Assembly (NCBI RefSeq): GCF_013340285.1
Contig: NZ_BLVO01000012.1
Span: forward strand, 124,001-188,000
Source: Desulfovibrio subterraneus
GTDB taxonomy: Bacteria; Desulfobacterota; Desulfovibrionia; Desulfovibrionales; Desulfovibrionaceae
Length of the DNA stretch: 64,000 nt
Reading direction: 5' to 3'
The position numbers and the translations under genes were made by a program. Positions 8,778-16,610 of the stretch are shown in pieces (position 1 is the first letter of the stretch; every line of letters begins with the position of its first letter). Below the pieces are notes generated by a model. The model was not told the origin of the DNA. It was given only the letters and a program-made list of their open reading frames with translations, and ran no database searches.

Positions 8778-9745
8778 CCGAACGTCCGTTGACAATCTCC
8801 GTAATCACGCCCTGCCTCAATGCAGGCCAGTATCTGGAAAAATCACTGCGCAGCGCTCTTGAACAGCAGGGCAACTTCCGCATTCAGTCCGTGCTCAGGG
8901 ATGCCGGTTCCACTGACGGCACGCCGGAGATTCTGGCACGCCTGCAGCAGGAAGTGGCGGCAGGCACGCTGGGCGGTGGCTGCCTCGGTATTGACCTCGA
9001 CTGGGTGAGCGAGCCGGACAAGGGGCAGTCCGACGCCCTGAACAAGACGCTGGGCCGCACCACGGGTGATGTGGTGGTCTGGCTCAACGCTGACGACTGG
9101 TTTGCACCGGGGGCCTTTGCCTGTGCGCTGGGGCGTTTTTCGCAGAGCAGTTCAACGGATGTCGTGCTCGGCAACTGCCTGCAGATGGTATCGGACGATA
9201 CCCCGCTTGCCGGAGCGCCGCAGCGTTCATTCGTTAACGCGCCCGAAAAGGTATCCCCGTTCACGGGAGGCGTGGAATGGCTGCTGGTCACTCCGGAGGT
9301 TTTTTTCCGGCGCAGCGCCATAGAGCGTTTCCGTTTTGACCTTGATCTTGATTACTTCATGGATGTGGATCTCTGGCACCATCTTATCCTGTCCGGCTGC
9401 CGGTGGGAAAAGGTGGAAGAAACACTGGCCTTCTTCCGCTGGCATGATGACTGTAAGACGCTGCGGGCATGGCGCAGGTTTCTGCCCCGCCTGCTGGTGG
9501 AAAACCAGATTCTGTTCAGCCGCTACCGCGACAGCATGAACACCGCAGAGGCGGAAAAGGGATTTGCCAAACTCATGCTGCATTTCGTGCGTAACTGGGA
9601 CAAGGCCGGAACGCTGGAACAGAACCATGCTGCCGTGCAGGAACAGGCCGCACAGTGTACGGCTCTGAGCCCCGATGACAGGGCGGCGTTTCTGACGCGT
9701 TATGGTGCCGTGTACGAAGAATTCACAGCCACGGCAGGTGCGTAA
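8774..9745 (+). CDS. GT2-family glycosyltransferase
   Basis: The 323-residue product begins LTISVITPCLNAGQYLEKSL, the classic GT-A family 2 start, followed by DAGSTDGTPEIL, and has WLNADDWFAPGAF (the DXD-equivalent metal/donor motif) and a downstream DYFMDVDLWHH acceptor-site region. GT2 enzymes of this type transfer sugars from nucleotide donors on the cytoplasmic side. The ATG at 8774 overlaps the upstream stop (ATGA). The open frame extends upstream of this ATG into the radical SAM gene, but family alignment supports the start used here. Donor and acceptor are not predictable. Confidence 0.88.
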   Translation: MTERPLTISVITPCLNAGQYLEKSLRSALEQQGNFRIQSVLRDAGSTDGTPEILARLQQEVAAGTLGGGCLGIDLDWVSEPDKGQSDALNKTLGRTTGDVVVWLNADDWFAPGAFACALGRFSQSSSTDVVLGNCLQMVSDDTPLAGAPQRSFVNAPEKVSPFTGGVEWLLVTPEVFFRRSAIERFRFDLDLDYFMDVDLWHHLILSGCRWEKVEETLAFFRWHDDCKTLRAWRRFLPRLLVENQILFSRYRDSMNTAEAEKGFAKLMLHFVRNWDKAGTLEQNHAAVQEQAAQCTALSPDDRAAFLTRYGAVYEEFTATAGA

Positions 9746-9748
9746 GCC

Positions 9749-10981
9749 ATGCTATCCGGCAAACCATCCCTTCTGTTCGTTTCGCAGAACCTGCCCAAGC
9801 GCTTTGCTTCCAGCGGCGTGACCCGCCTGTATTTCTTTGTCAAAATGCTGTGCAGGGATTTTGACGTGGTCGTTGCCACCTATTTCATGCCCGCATTCGA
9901 CAAATCGGAAGATGTGGCCGCACTTGAGGCTCTTGGCGCGCGGGTGGAGGCAGTGCCTTTCAATTACCCGCACGAAGGATCGGACAGGTTCTCGCGCAAG
10001 CTGCCGGACAGGGTGCAGGCGCTGCTTGGCAACGGCCGGTTTGATATCATCCATCTGGAACGGTTCTGGATGCATATCTGCCTTGAAGGGATGTGGGATT
10101 CGCTTGGCATTCCCGTGGTGCTCGATGAGATGGATGTGGAATACAAGCGTGAGGAACGCCGTTTCTCGGTGCAGGGAGCTGATCCGGCTGCGCGGGAAAC
10201 ATGGGAGCGCGAACGCAGGCAGGAACTGGAAACCTGCCGCAGGGCCAGCACCGTGATTGCAGTGACGGAGGCAGACAGGCAGACCCTGCTTGCCGAGCTG
10301 CCGGACCTGCATATCGTGGTCATTCCCACGGGGCAGGATGTGGCATGGCTGAACGCGACATTACCAGACGTTGTGCCAGACGTTGTGTCGGACGTCAGGC
10401 CAGCTTCCAGATCAGTCGCCGGTGCAGACAGAGCCCACGGTGTGGTCTTCTGTGGTGATTATCGCCATAACCCCAATGTGGATGCGGCCCTGTATCTGGC
10501 AAACGACATCTGGCCTCTTGTAAAAAAGCAGGTGCCGGATGCCACGCTGACCCTGCTCGGGGGCAGCCCCCCGCCGGAGCTGCTGGCGCTGGCCGGTGAC
10601 GATATAGAGGTTCCCGGCTGGGTGGATGATCTGCGCCCCTATTACCGTCGGGAGAAGGTGGCACTCGCGCCCATCCGCTTCGGTTCCGGCATCAAGGCCA
10701 AGATCATCGAGGCGGCTGCCTGCGGCCTGCCGGTTGTGACAACCGGCATAGGTGCGGAAGGGCTTACCCTTGAACGCGGAACAGAGTATTTTGTGGAAGA
10801 TGATGTGCAGGCGCTGGCGGATAAGACCAGCCTGCTGCTCGGCGATGCGCAGCTGCGCGCCACCATGGGGGCCAAAGGGCGGAACAGGGCGCTGGAATAT
10901 GACTGGGAGGCGCTTTATCCCGTCTTTAGTGATATTTACCTGACCTTGGTGGCTGATAACCGAAAGAACGCGGGCAGGTGA
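9749..10981 (+). CDS. GT4-family glycosyltransferase
   Basis: The 410-residue product has a GT-B fold: an N-terminal LLFVSQNLPKRFASSGVTRL region, a linker near VVFCGDYRHNPNVDAALYL that starts the donor domain, and APIRFGSGIKAKIIEAAACG with LPVVTTGIGAEGL as the family 4 donor-binding signature. It starts 4 bases after the GT2 gene. It likely acts in the same glycan chain. A short Val/Asp-rich insertion around residues 205-225 (repeated DVVPDVVSDV) joins the two Rossmann domains. Confidence 0.87.
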   Translation: MLSGKPSLLFVSQNLPKRFASSGVTRLYFFVKMLCRDFDVVVATYFMPAFDKSEDVAALEALGARVEAVPFNYPHEGSDRFSRKLPDRVQALLGNGRFDIIHLERFWMHICLEGMWDSLGIPVVLDEMDVEYKREERRFSVQGADPAARETWERERRQELETCRRASTVIAVTEADRQTLLAELPDLHIVVIPTGQDVAWLNATLPDVVPDVVSDVRPASRSVAGADRAHGVVFCGDYRHNPNVDAALYLANDIWPLVKKQVPDATLTLLGGSPPPELLALAGDDIEVPGWVDDLRPYYRREKVALAPIRFGSGIKAKIIEAAACGLPVVTTGIGAEGLTLERGTEYFVEDDVQALADKTSLLLGDAQLRATMGAKGRNRALEYDWEALYPVFSDIYLTLVADNRKNAGR

Positions 10982-10984
10982 CAT

Positions 10985-12019
10985 ATGGCACCGGAAGAAA
11001 CGGTTCAGAAGCGGACGGAGCAGGATTCTGCCATTGAGAAGCAATCGGCTAAGAAACGTGCGCTCATCACCGGCATCAGCGGGCAGGACGGCGCCTATCT
11101 CGCGAAGAATCTGCTGGCCAGAGGCTACGAGGTGCACGGCACCTCACGCGACAGTGAAACAACCAGCTTCTGGCGGCTCGAGCATCTTGGCGTGCGCGGT
11201 AATGTGGTCATCCACTCCATGTCCGCCACCGAACTGCACAGTGTGCTGCACGTTCTCAGGCAGGTGCAGCCCGACGAGATATACAATCTTGCAGGGCAAA
11301 GCTCCGTGAGCCTTTCCTTTGAGCAGCCGCTGGAAACCATGACCAGCAACATCATCGGGACGTTGAACCTGCTGGAGGCCATCCGTTTTCTCGGTGTCGG
11401 GGTGCGGCTCTACAACGCGGGCTCAAGCGAGAGTTTCGGCGATGTGGGGGGCGTGCCCGCAACCATCGGCAAGCCCTTCAACCCCCGCAGCCCCTATGCC
11501 GTTGCCAAGGCTACCGCCTTCTGGGAAGTGGCGAATTACCGCGAGGCGTACGGGCTGTATGCCTGCTCCGGAGTGCTGTTCAACCATGAATCGCCGCTGC
11601 GCAGTCCGCGCTTTGTGACCCGCAAGATCGTATCAGCCGCGTGCCGCATCGCCGCTGGCAGCGGGGAAACCCTGCATCTCGGCAATATGGACGTGCAACG
11701 TGACTGGGGCTGGGCCGAGGAATATGTGGAGGCCATGTGGCGCATGCTGCAGCAGCCGGAGCCCCGCGACTATGTGATTGCCACGGGTGTTCAGTCCAGC
11801 CTGCGCGATTTTGTGCACGAAGCCTTTGCCTGCGTGGGCCTTGACTGGCGCGCGCATGTGCATGCGGACCCTTCGCTGCTTCGTCCTTCAGACATTGCGA
11901 GCAGTGTCGGCGATCCGGCCGTGGCGGAGCGGGAACTGGGATGGAAGGCCACCATGCATATGCCTGATGTGGTGAAGGAAATGATACGCCACGAGCAGGC
12001 AGGCCTGTCGGGGGAGTAA
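10985..12019 (+). CDS. gmd: GDP-mannose 4,6-dehydratase
   Basis: This 344-residue short-chain dehydrogenase closely fits Gmd: N-terminal ALITGISGQDGAYLAKNLL (NAD(P)-binding glycine motif), IYNLAGQSSVSLSFEQP, AGSSESFG (catalytic Ser/Glu region), and SPYAVAKATAFWEVANYREAYG with the Y-x-x-x-K active-site pair. It converts GDP-mannose to GDP-4-keto-6-deoxymannose, the precursor of GDP-fucose, rhamnose, perosamine and related sugars. About 18 extra residues precede the fold. No fucose synthase or reductase follows in the operon, so the end product is open. It is the last gene of the + strand cluster, facing the minus-strand operon. Confidence 0.88.
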   Translation: MAPEETVQKRTEQDSAIEKQSAKKRALITGISGQDGAYLAKNLLARGYEVHGTSRDSETTSFWRLEHLGVRGNVVIHSMSATELHSVLHVLRQVQPDEIYNLAGQSSVSLSFEQPLETMTSNIIGTLNLLEAIRFLGVGVRLYNAGSSESFGDVGGVPATIGKPFNPRSPYAVAKATAFWEVANYREAYGLYACSGVLFNHESPLRSPRFVTRKIVSAACRIAAGSGETLHLGNMDVQRDWGWAEEYVEAMWRMLQQPEPRDYVIATGVQSSLRDFVHEAFACVGLDWRAHVHADPSLLRPSDIASSVGDPAVAERELGWKATMHMPDVVKEMIRHEQAGLSGE

Positions 12020-12074
12020 TCTTGCAGGGCGTGCGCCTGTGCGTTCGCAGTGCGCAAGGCGATTATGCGGGAAT

Positions 12075-13031
12075 TCAGGGGAGTTTGCCGGCCAGCAGAT
12101 TCTCGAAATAGGCGATGGTCCGGTCCAGCCCGGCATCCAGCTGTATGGCCGGGTCCCATTCCAGTTTTTCTCTGGCCAGCGCAATATCAGGTTTGCGCTG
12201 CATGGGGTCGTTCACAGGCAGGGGCTTGAACTGAATGCGCGAGCTGCTGCCGGTCTTGGCGATGATCTTTTCCGCCAGTTCCAGAATGGTGAATTCGCGC
12301 GGGTTGCCAAGGTTCACCGGTCCGGTGAAGCCTTCGGGCGTGTTGTCCATCATGCGGATGAATCCTTCCACCATGTCATCAACGTAGCAGAACGAGCGGG
12401 TCTGGCTGCCGTCTCCGTAGACGGTCAGGTCCTTGCCCTGCAGCGCCTGCACGATGAAGTTGGAGACAACCCTGCCGTCGTCGGGATGCATGCGGGGGCC
12501 GTAGGTGTTGAAGATGCGGGCCACCTTGATATCCAGACCGTACTGCCGGTGGTAGTCGAAGAGCAGGGTTTCCGCGCAACGCTTGCCCTCGTCGTAGCAG
12601 GCGCGCGGGCCGATGGGATTTACGTTGCCCCAGTACGATTCCGGCTGGGGATGCACCGTGGGGTCTCCATACACTTCCGACGTGGAAGCCTGAAAAATGC
12701 GTGCTCCGGTGCGCTTTGCCAGCCCGAGCATGTTGATGGCACCATGCACCGATGTCTTGACGGTCTGCACGGGGTCATACTGGTAATGCACGGGGGAAGC
12801 GGGGCAGGCCAGATTGTATATCTCGTCCACCTCCACATAGAGCGGAAAGGTCACGTCGTGCCGCAGTACCTCGAAATACGGGTCTTGCAGCAGGTGGACA
12901 ATGTTGGGCTTGTTGCCGGTGAAGAAATTGTCCACGCACAGCACGTCGTGTCCGGCTGCGAGCAGTCGTTCGCAGAGGTGCGACCCGAGAAAGCCTGCGC
13001 CGCCGGTTACGAGAATGCGCTTTCTGGTCAT
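12075..13031 (-). CDS. UDP-glucuronic acid decarboxylase (UXS type)
   Basis: The 318-residue extended SDR enzyme starts [20 protein letters not shown] and contains [28 protein letters not shown] and YDEGKRCAE (Y-x-x-x-K catalytic pair) plus [10 protein letters not shown], all hallmarks of UDP-glucuronate decarboxylase/UDP-xylose synthase. It oxidises and decarboxylates UDP-glucuronate to UDP-xylose (or a 4-keto pentose). It is the last gene of the minus-strand operon that begins at 15912, with two bases between it and the upstream glycosyltransferase stop. It supplies a pentose donor for the surface glycan (inference). Confidence 0.88.
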   Translation of the reverse strand: MTRKRILVTGGAGFLGSHLCERLLAAGHDVLCVDNFFTGNKPNIVHLLQDPYFEVLRHDVTFPLYVEVDEIYNLACPASPVHYQYDPVQTVKTSVHGAINMLGLAKRTGARIFQASTSEVYGDPTVHPQPESYWGNVNPIGPRACYDEGKRCAETLLFDYHRQYGLDIKVARIFNTYGPRMHPDDGRVVSNFIVQALQGKDLTVYGDGSQTRSFCYVDDMVEGFIRMMDNTPEGFTGPVNLGNPREFTILELAEKIIAKTGSSSRIQFKPLPVNDPMQRKPDIALAREKLEWDPAIQLDAGLDRTIAYFENLLAGKLP

Positions 13032-13033
13032 GA

Positions 13034-14212
13034 TCAGGCCACCTGCTTGTTCAGAGCCACCGTCGTGTCGGCAGCATCCGCGGTTTCCTCATCCATGAGA
13101 TGCATAGGGGGATTCTGGGGGCGGATCTGCGCTTTATCCCGCGCCTTTCTGCTGGTGTGTATGATGTCCGGCAGAGTCAGGGCGAAGAAGCGACGTGAAC
13201 AGCAGTCCAATTGCAGTTCCGGCTGACGGGTTACGGATGCCGGATCGTGCGCCAGCATGGCGTAGGCTTCGCTTATGCGCTGCACCATTTCGTCCGATCT
13301 CCAGCGGGTCAGCATGAATTCGCGGGAGGCCATGCCTATCTCGGCTGCTTCGTCCGGAGCGGCAAGCAGATAGTTCAGCACGGGCAGGGCGTCTTCCAGC
13401 TTGATATTGATGAACGGATTCTCCGCAGTGCCGGAAAAATGCTGCATGATGCTGCGGGTGCGTTCATCCAGATACGCGAGCACGGGCTTGCCCTGACTCA
13501 GCGCTTCCAGTCCTGTCAGGTGGTAGCTACCGGTGGTCAGGTCATCCACCACGATGCGCGATGCCTGCTTCAGGGCCAGCGTCCGGCGCAGCGGGGTTTT
13601 GTGCACAAGCACCCACGATGCATCGGCCTTTTTGCAGGCCGCCATGATGGCGCAGTGGGTCTGCGGGGCTGCTTTGGTGTTCCAGCGGCAGTCCCATGCG
13701 TCTCTGAAATTGGTGGGGCTGTAAAACACGTCGTGCCGCAGCGGGACCGTCGCGGGCAGGTAGAGCGGGTCATGTTCCGGCACGAAGTTGGGAACGACAT
13801 GTGCCTTAGGGTAATACCGTTCCTGAAACTGCGCGATGACGAGAGCCGGAATATCCTGCGCGAGCAGAGCGTTTGCCGTGATGCCCATGCGGGAAGCCAC
13901 CAGATCAGGATGGCTGTGGAAATGGCGGATGAAGAGTGTGCCCTTGCGCTGCAGCGCCCTGAAGTCGATGGGCGCAAACTGGGTGTTGTCCAGATCCAGA
14001 TAGTTGTGGAAGTGGATTATGTCCGCCTGCGCGGCAAGCTCCATGGCCAGTTCGGGAGTCTCGCTGAACACCACGTCCTGACCGAAATCTTCCGTTCCGT
14101 AACGGCACAGGTCCACCAGCCGTGCGGAATGTCCGGTGTGGGCATTCAGCATCTGCACGATGCGCAGGGGAGCCCCTGCGAGCGGCGTGACGGCAAAGTG
14201 GACTATGCGCAT
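13034..14212 (-). CDS. Glycosyltransferase, GT4/GT-B like
   Basis: The product (392 aa) starts [21 protein letters not shown], typical of GT-B glycosyltransferases, has [10 protein letters not shown] and [12 protein letters not shown] (His-rich acceptor-side loops), and a donor-side segment with [19 protein letters not shown], matching the E-x7-E-like region of family 4. Conservation to well-known GT4 enzymes is weak, so the family call is moderate. It lies between the NeuB-type synthase and UXS genes in one operon; it may attach the nonulosonate or pentose made by its neighbours (inference). Confidence 0.75.
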   Translation of the reverse strand: MRIVHFAVTPLAGAPLRIVQMLNAHTGHSARLVDLCRYGTEDFGQDVVFSETPELAMELAAQADIIHFHNYLDLDNTQFAPIDFRALQRKGTLFIRHFHSHPDLVASRMGITANALLAQDIPALVIAQFQERYYPKAHVVPNFVPEHDPLYLPATVPLRHDVFYSPTNFRDAWDCRWNTKAAPQTHCAIMAACKKADASWVLVHKTPLRRTLALKQASRIVVDDLTTGSYHLTGLEALSQGKPVLAYLDERTRSIMQHFSGTAENPFINIKLEDALPVLNYLLAAPDEAAEIGMASREFMLTRWRSDEMVQRISEAYAMLAHDPASVTRQPELQLDCCSRRFFALTLPDIIHTSRKARDKAQIRPQNPPMHLMDEETADAADTTVALNKQVA

Positions 14213-14224
14213 AGGAGTCTCGTG

Positions 14225-15301
14225 CTAGGCAGCGCCGTTCAGTGCAACAGCCAGCATTTCGGATTTGATTTGTTCGTCGCGGCGGGCATCCCTGGTCAGG
14301 GTGTTGCCGATGACATCGTCCCAGCAATCAGGAGAAAGGCCGGTTCCCGGGCTTTTGACCGTGAGGTCGGCCGCGGTGATGACCGAGCCTGCGGGCAGGT
14401 CGCGCGCTGCAACAATGGACTTGCGCAGCTTGAGCGCGGCAGAGGCCTCGCCGGGGAAGACGCGTTTTTCACTGCCCCTGAGGGAGCTTTCAATTTCGCG
14501 GGTCATACGCACGAGCATGGCCAGTTCTGCCGGTTCGAGCGAAACCTGATGGTCCGTGCCGCGCATGGTCTTGTCCAGCGTGAAGTGGCGTTCCACCATG
14601 ACTGCGCCGAGTGCAACAGCCGCCAGAGTGGGGGCAAGGCCGCGTTCGTGGCCGGAGTAGCCTGTGGGCAGGCCGTAGCGTGCGCGGATGTCGTGCATGA
14701 CCGGCAGGCATATCTGGTCTTCGGGGCAGGGGTAGGACGAGTTGCAGTGCAGAATGACGATGTCGTTGTGATACCGGCGCAGTTCCGCCACGGCCTTGTC
14801 GATCTGTTCGTAGTCGCTCATGCCAGTGGAAATGACGATGGGCTGCCCCATTTCGCCGCAGCGGCGCAGATAGGGGGTGTTCACAAGATCGGCAGAGCAG
14901 ATCTTGATCAGCTCGGGATTGAGGGTGTGCATGGCCTCAAGGCTGTTCATGTCCCATGCGGAGGCGAAAAAGACCAGGCCGAGAGATTCCGAAAGGGCCT
15001 TGAGTTCGGCCATCTCTTCCATGGAAAGTTCCAGAGCATCGCGGTGCTCGCCATAAGTGGGACCAAAGCTGTTAGGGCCGGTGTAGGGGGCCTTTAACCC
15101 GTCGGCGGTCAGAAGGGCCGAGTTGTCACGCTTCTGGAACTTGACGGCGTCGGCACCGGCGCGGGCAACCTCTTCCACCATCTGGCGGGCAAGGGAGATG
15201 TCGCCCTGATGATTGTTGCCCACTTCGGCAACGATGAAGCAAGGGTGGCCTTCCCCGATGATTCGCCCGGAACGGAGCCGGATGTGCTGTGCGGGTTTCA
15301 T
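14225..15301 (-). CDS. neuB: NeuB-family nonulosonate (sialic-acid-like) synthase
   Basis: The 358-residue protein has a TIM-barrel NeuB domain (IGEGHPCFIVAEVGNNHQG near residue 14, DAVKFQKRD, then KICSADLVNTP, STGMSDYEQID, LHCNSSYPCP and GYSGHERG) and a C-terminal SAF antifreeze-like domain (RKSIVAARDLPAGSVITAADL). Enzymes of this family condense PEP with an N-acylated hexose to give N-acetylneuraminate, pseudaminate or legionaminate. Which one cannot be decided here; no CMP-sugar synthetase (NeuA) or UDP-GlcNAc epimerase (NeuC) is visible in the window. Its start overlaps the regulator stop as ATGA (15298-15301), so both are co-translated. Confidence 0.9.
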   Translation of the reverse strand: MKPAQHIRLRSGRIIGEGHPCFIVAEVGNNHQGDISLARQMVEEVARAGADAVKFQKRDNSALLTADGLKAPYTGPNSFGPTYGEHRDALELSMEEMAELKALSESLGLVFFASAWDMNSLEAMHTLNPELIKICSADLVNTPYLRRCGEMGQPIVISTGMSDYEQIDKAVAELRRYHNDIVILHCNSSYPCPEDQICLPVMHDIRARYGLPTGYSGHERGLAPTLAAVALGAVMVERHFTLDKTMRGTDHQVSLEPAELAMLVRMTREIESSLRGSEKRVFPGEASAALKLRKSIVAARDLPAGSVITAADLTVKSPGTGLSPDCWDDVIGNTLTRDARRDEQIKSEMLAVALNGAA

Positions 15302-15912
15302 AATCTGATAATCTCCCTGTTGGCCGCAGACGGCATGGAAACGAGTTGCTTGTAAATGTCGTCCTGCTGGGCGAACGATGTGATGACTATTGCTTCCACT
15401 TCAAGATCTGCAAGAGCGGCCGGTGCGAGAATGATGTGATCGTGAAAAGTCTTGCCTTGCTTATGGGGAGCATTGTCCAGAATGCCTGCTATCACAAAAT
15501 GCGAACCCTGCAGGGCGGAGAGCACCAGCTCGCAGGTTTCCGCGGCTCCGAAAAGGGCAACACGGCTGATGCCTCTTTCCATGAGTGGTTCCAGTCTTCG
15601 CCGGATAAGTCCTTTGATAGAGGCATATGCCTGCACCATTTCGGTACAGTATGCTTCCATCAGTTCCCGTCTGCCCGTGGAGCCTTTTTCCGTAAGGCTG
15701 TACATGAAGCTTTTCTTGTCCACGGGCTGAAATTCTATCTGTCCGGCCTTCTGCATGTCGGAAAGGTATTGGTGCACCATGGCGCTGCTGGTATGGCTGA
15801 ATTTTCCGAGGCGGCTCTGGCTCAGGCGGCTGTTCTCGGACAAAGCTTGCAGCAATGCCAAAATGCGTAGCTTCTTGGTCGGCTTTATGAATTCTTTCCC
15901 TATGAAGAACAC
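15298..15912 (-). CDS. Winged-helix regulator with Rossmann-like C-terminal domain
   Basis: The 204-residue product starts at a GTG (15912). Residues about 12-75 are a MarR/winged-helix DNA-binding fold (ILALLQALSENSRLSQSRLG, then HTSSAMVHQYLSDMQKAG as recognition helix, and a wing through YSLTEKG). Residues about 105-200 contain VALFGAAETCELVLSALQ and ILDNAPHKQGKTF, resembling the N-terminal Rossmann domain of PglD-type sugar acyltransferases or CoA/nucleotide-sugar binding folds, but without the acyltransferase part. It likely senses a metabolite, perhaps a nucleotide-sugar, and controls the neuB operon. A palindrome at 15948-15963 within its promoter would allow autoregulation. The function is inferred. 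Confidence 0.72.
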   Translation of the reverse strand: MFFIGKEFIKPTKKLRILALLQALSENSRLSQSRLGKFSHTSSAMVHQYLSDMQKAGQIEFQPVDKKSFMYSLTEKGSTGRRELMEAYCTEMVQAYASIKGLIRRRLEPLMERGISRVALFGAAETCELVLSALQGSHFVIAGILDNAPHKQGKTFHDHIILAPAALADLEVEAIVITSFAQQDDIYKQLVSMPSAANREIIRL

Positions 15913-15946
15913 TATCGGACTCTTTTTGAAAACGTTTAGTAGATTT

Positions 15947-15982
15947 GTAACTGATATTAGTTAAGCCACAAAATCCTGTCAA
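15947..15982 (-). promoter_or_regulatory. Near-consensus promoter with palindromic operator for neuB operon
   Basis: On the minus strand a perfect -35 TTGACA (15977-15982) is separated by exactly 17 bases from -10 TAATAT (15954-15959), giving a start near 15947. The -10 lies inside TAACTGATATTAGTTA (15948-15963), a palindrome with one mismatched pair. A repressor bound there would block the polymerase. The gene directly downstream encodes a winged-helix protein, so autorepression is the natural reading. Confidence 0.7.
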
Positions 15983-16125
15983 CAATACCCCGAGAAAATA
16001 CAGCTTTCTCAACGGAAAAGATGTGAAAGGATTCGCGCGGCTCCCATGGGAGTCAAAATTTCCTTCATGGAAACCGTGAATGATGGTTTGCAAGTCGTGT
16101 TCCAAAAAACACGCGCAGGCATTAT

Positions 16126-16152
16126 AACAATGCAGAGGTTCTCCGCATTGTT
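16126..16152 (-). terminator. Hairpin just after the PEBP gene stop
   Basis: AACAATGCAGAG (16126-16137) and CTCCGCATTGTT (16141-16152) form a 12-bp stem with loop GTT; in minus-strand RNA the one odd position is a G-U pair. It follows the stop at 16154 by one base. No good U-run follows, so it may be a weak terminator or an mRNA end-protecting stem. Confidence 0.45.
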
Positions 16153-16153
16153 G

Positions 16154-16609
16154 TTATATTCTGGCGTAGCGCCCCATGATGCGGCATTCCGCAAGAATGT
16201 GGCCATCCATGGCGCGCAGAATCTCACCCTTGGTGGCACCGGGCTTCAGGTTGATGCGGGCGTCCAGCGCGTACAGCTTGAAATAGTAGCGGTGGGTGCC
16301 GGAAGGCGGGCAGGGGCCGTCGTAACAGGCCCTTTTCCAGCTGTTCAGGCCGTGCGCTACGCCGGGAAACGGATCGAATTCGCGGGATATTCCCGCATCC
16401 AGCCCTTCATGCACAGCGGGCAGGTTAAAGAGCAGCCAGTGGTCCCATACGCCCATGGGGGCATCGGGATCGTCGCAGATAAGTGTCAGGAATTTGGCCC
16501 CGGCGGGAACATCTGTCCATTGCAGCGGGGGCGAGGTGTTTTCGCCGTCGCAGGTGTGTTCTGCGGGGATGACTCCGCCGTCTTCGAATGCGGGGCTGAA
16601 TATGCGCAT
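16154..16609 (-). CDS. YbhB/YbcL-family Raf-kinase-inhibitor-like (PEBP) protein
   Basis: The 151-residue product has the PEBP fold pattern: PAEHTCDGENTSPPLQW near the N-terminus, LICDDPDAPMGVWDHWLLFN (the D-P-D-A-P ligand-site motif followed by H-W), and PPSGTHRYYFKLYALD. This is the usual length for bacterial YbhB/YbcL proteins, which are soluble and of unclear physiological role; no signal peptide is seen. It ends one base before the moeA-type gene in the same orientation, so they probably share a transcript. Ligand unknown. Confidence 0.9.
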   Translation of the reverse strand: MRIFSPAFEDGGVIPAEHTCDGENTSPPLQWTDVPAGAKFLTLICDDPDAPMGVWDHWLLFNLPAVHEGLDAGISREFDPFPGVAHGLNSWKRACYDGPCPPSGTHRYYFKLYALDARINLKPGATKGEILRAMDGHILAECRIMGRYARI

Positions 16610-16610
16610 G

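Noticed and set aside
13211-15097. A 628-codon + strand open frame
   Set aside because: It is antisense to the glycosyltransferase and NeuB-type genes, both of which have clear family motifs. Composition is typical of a shadow frame.
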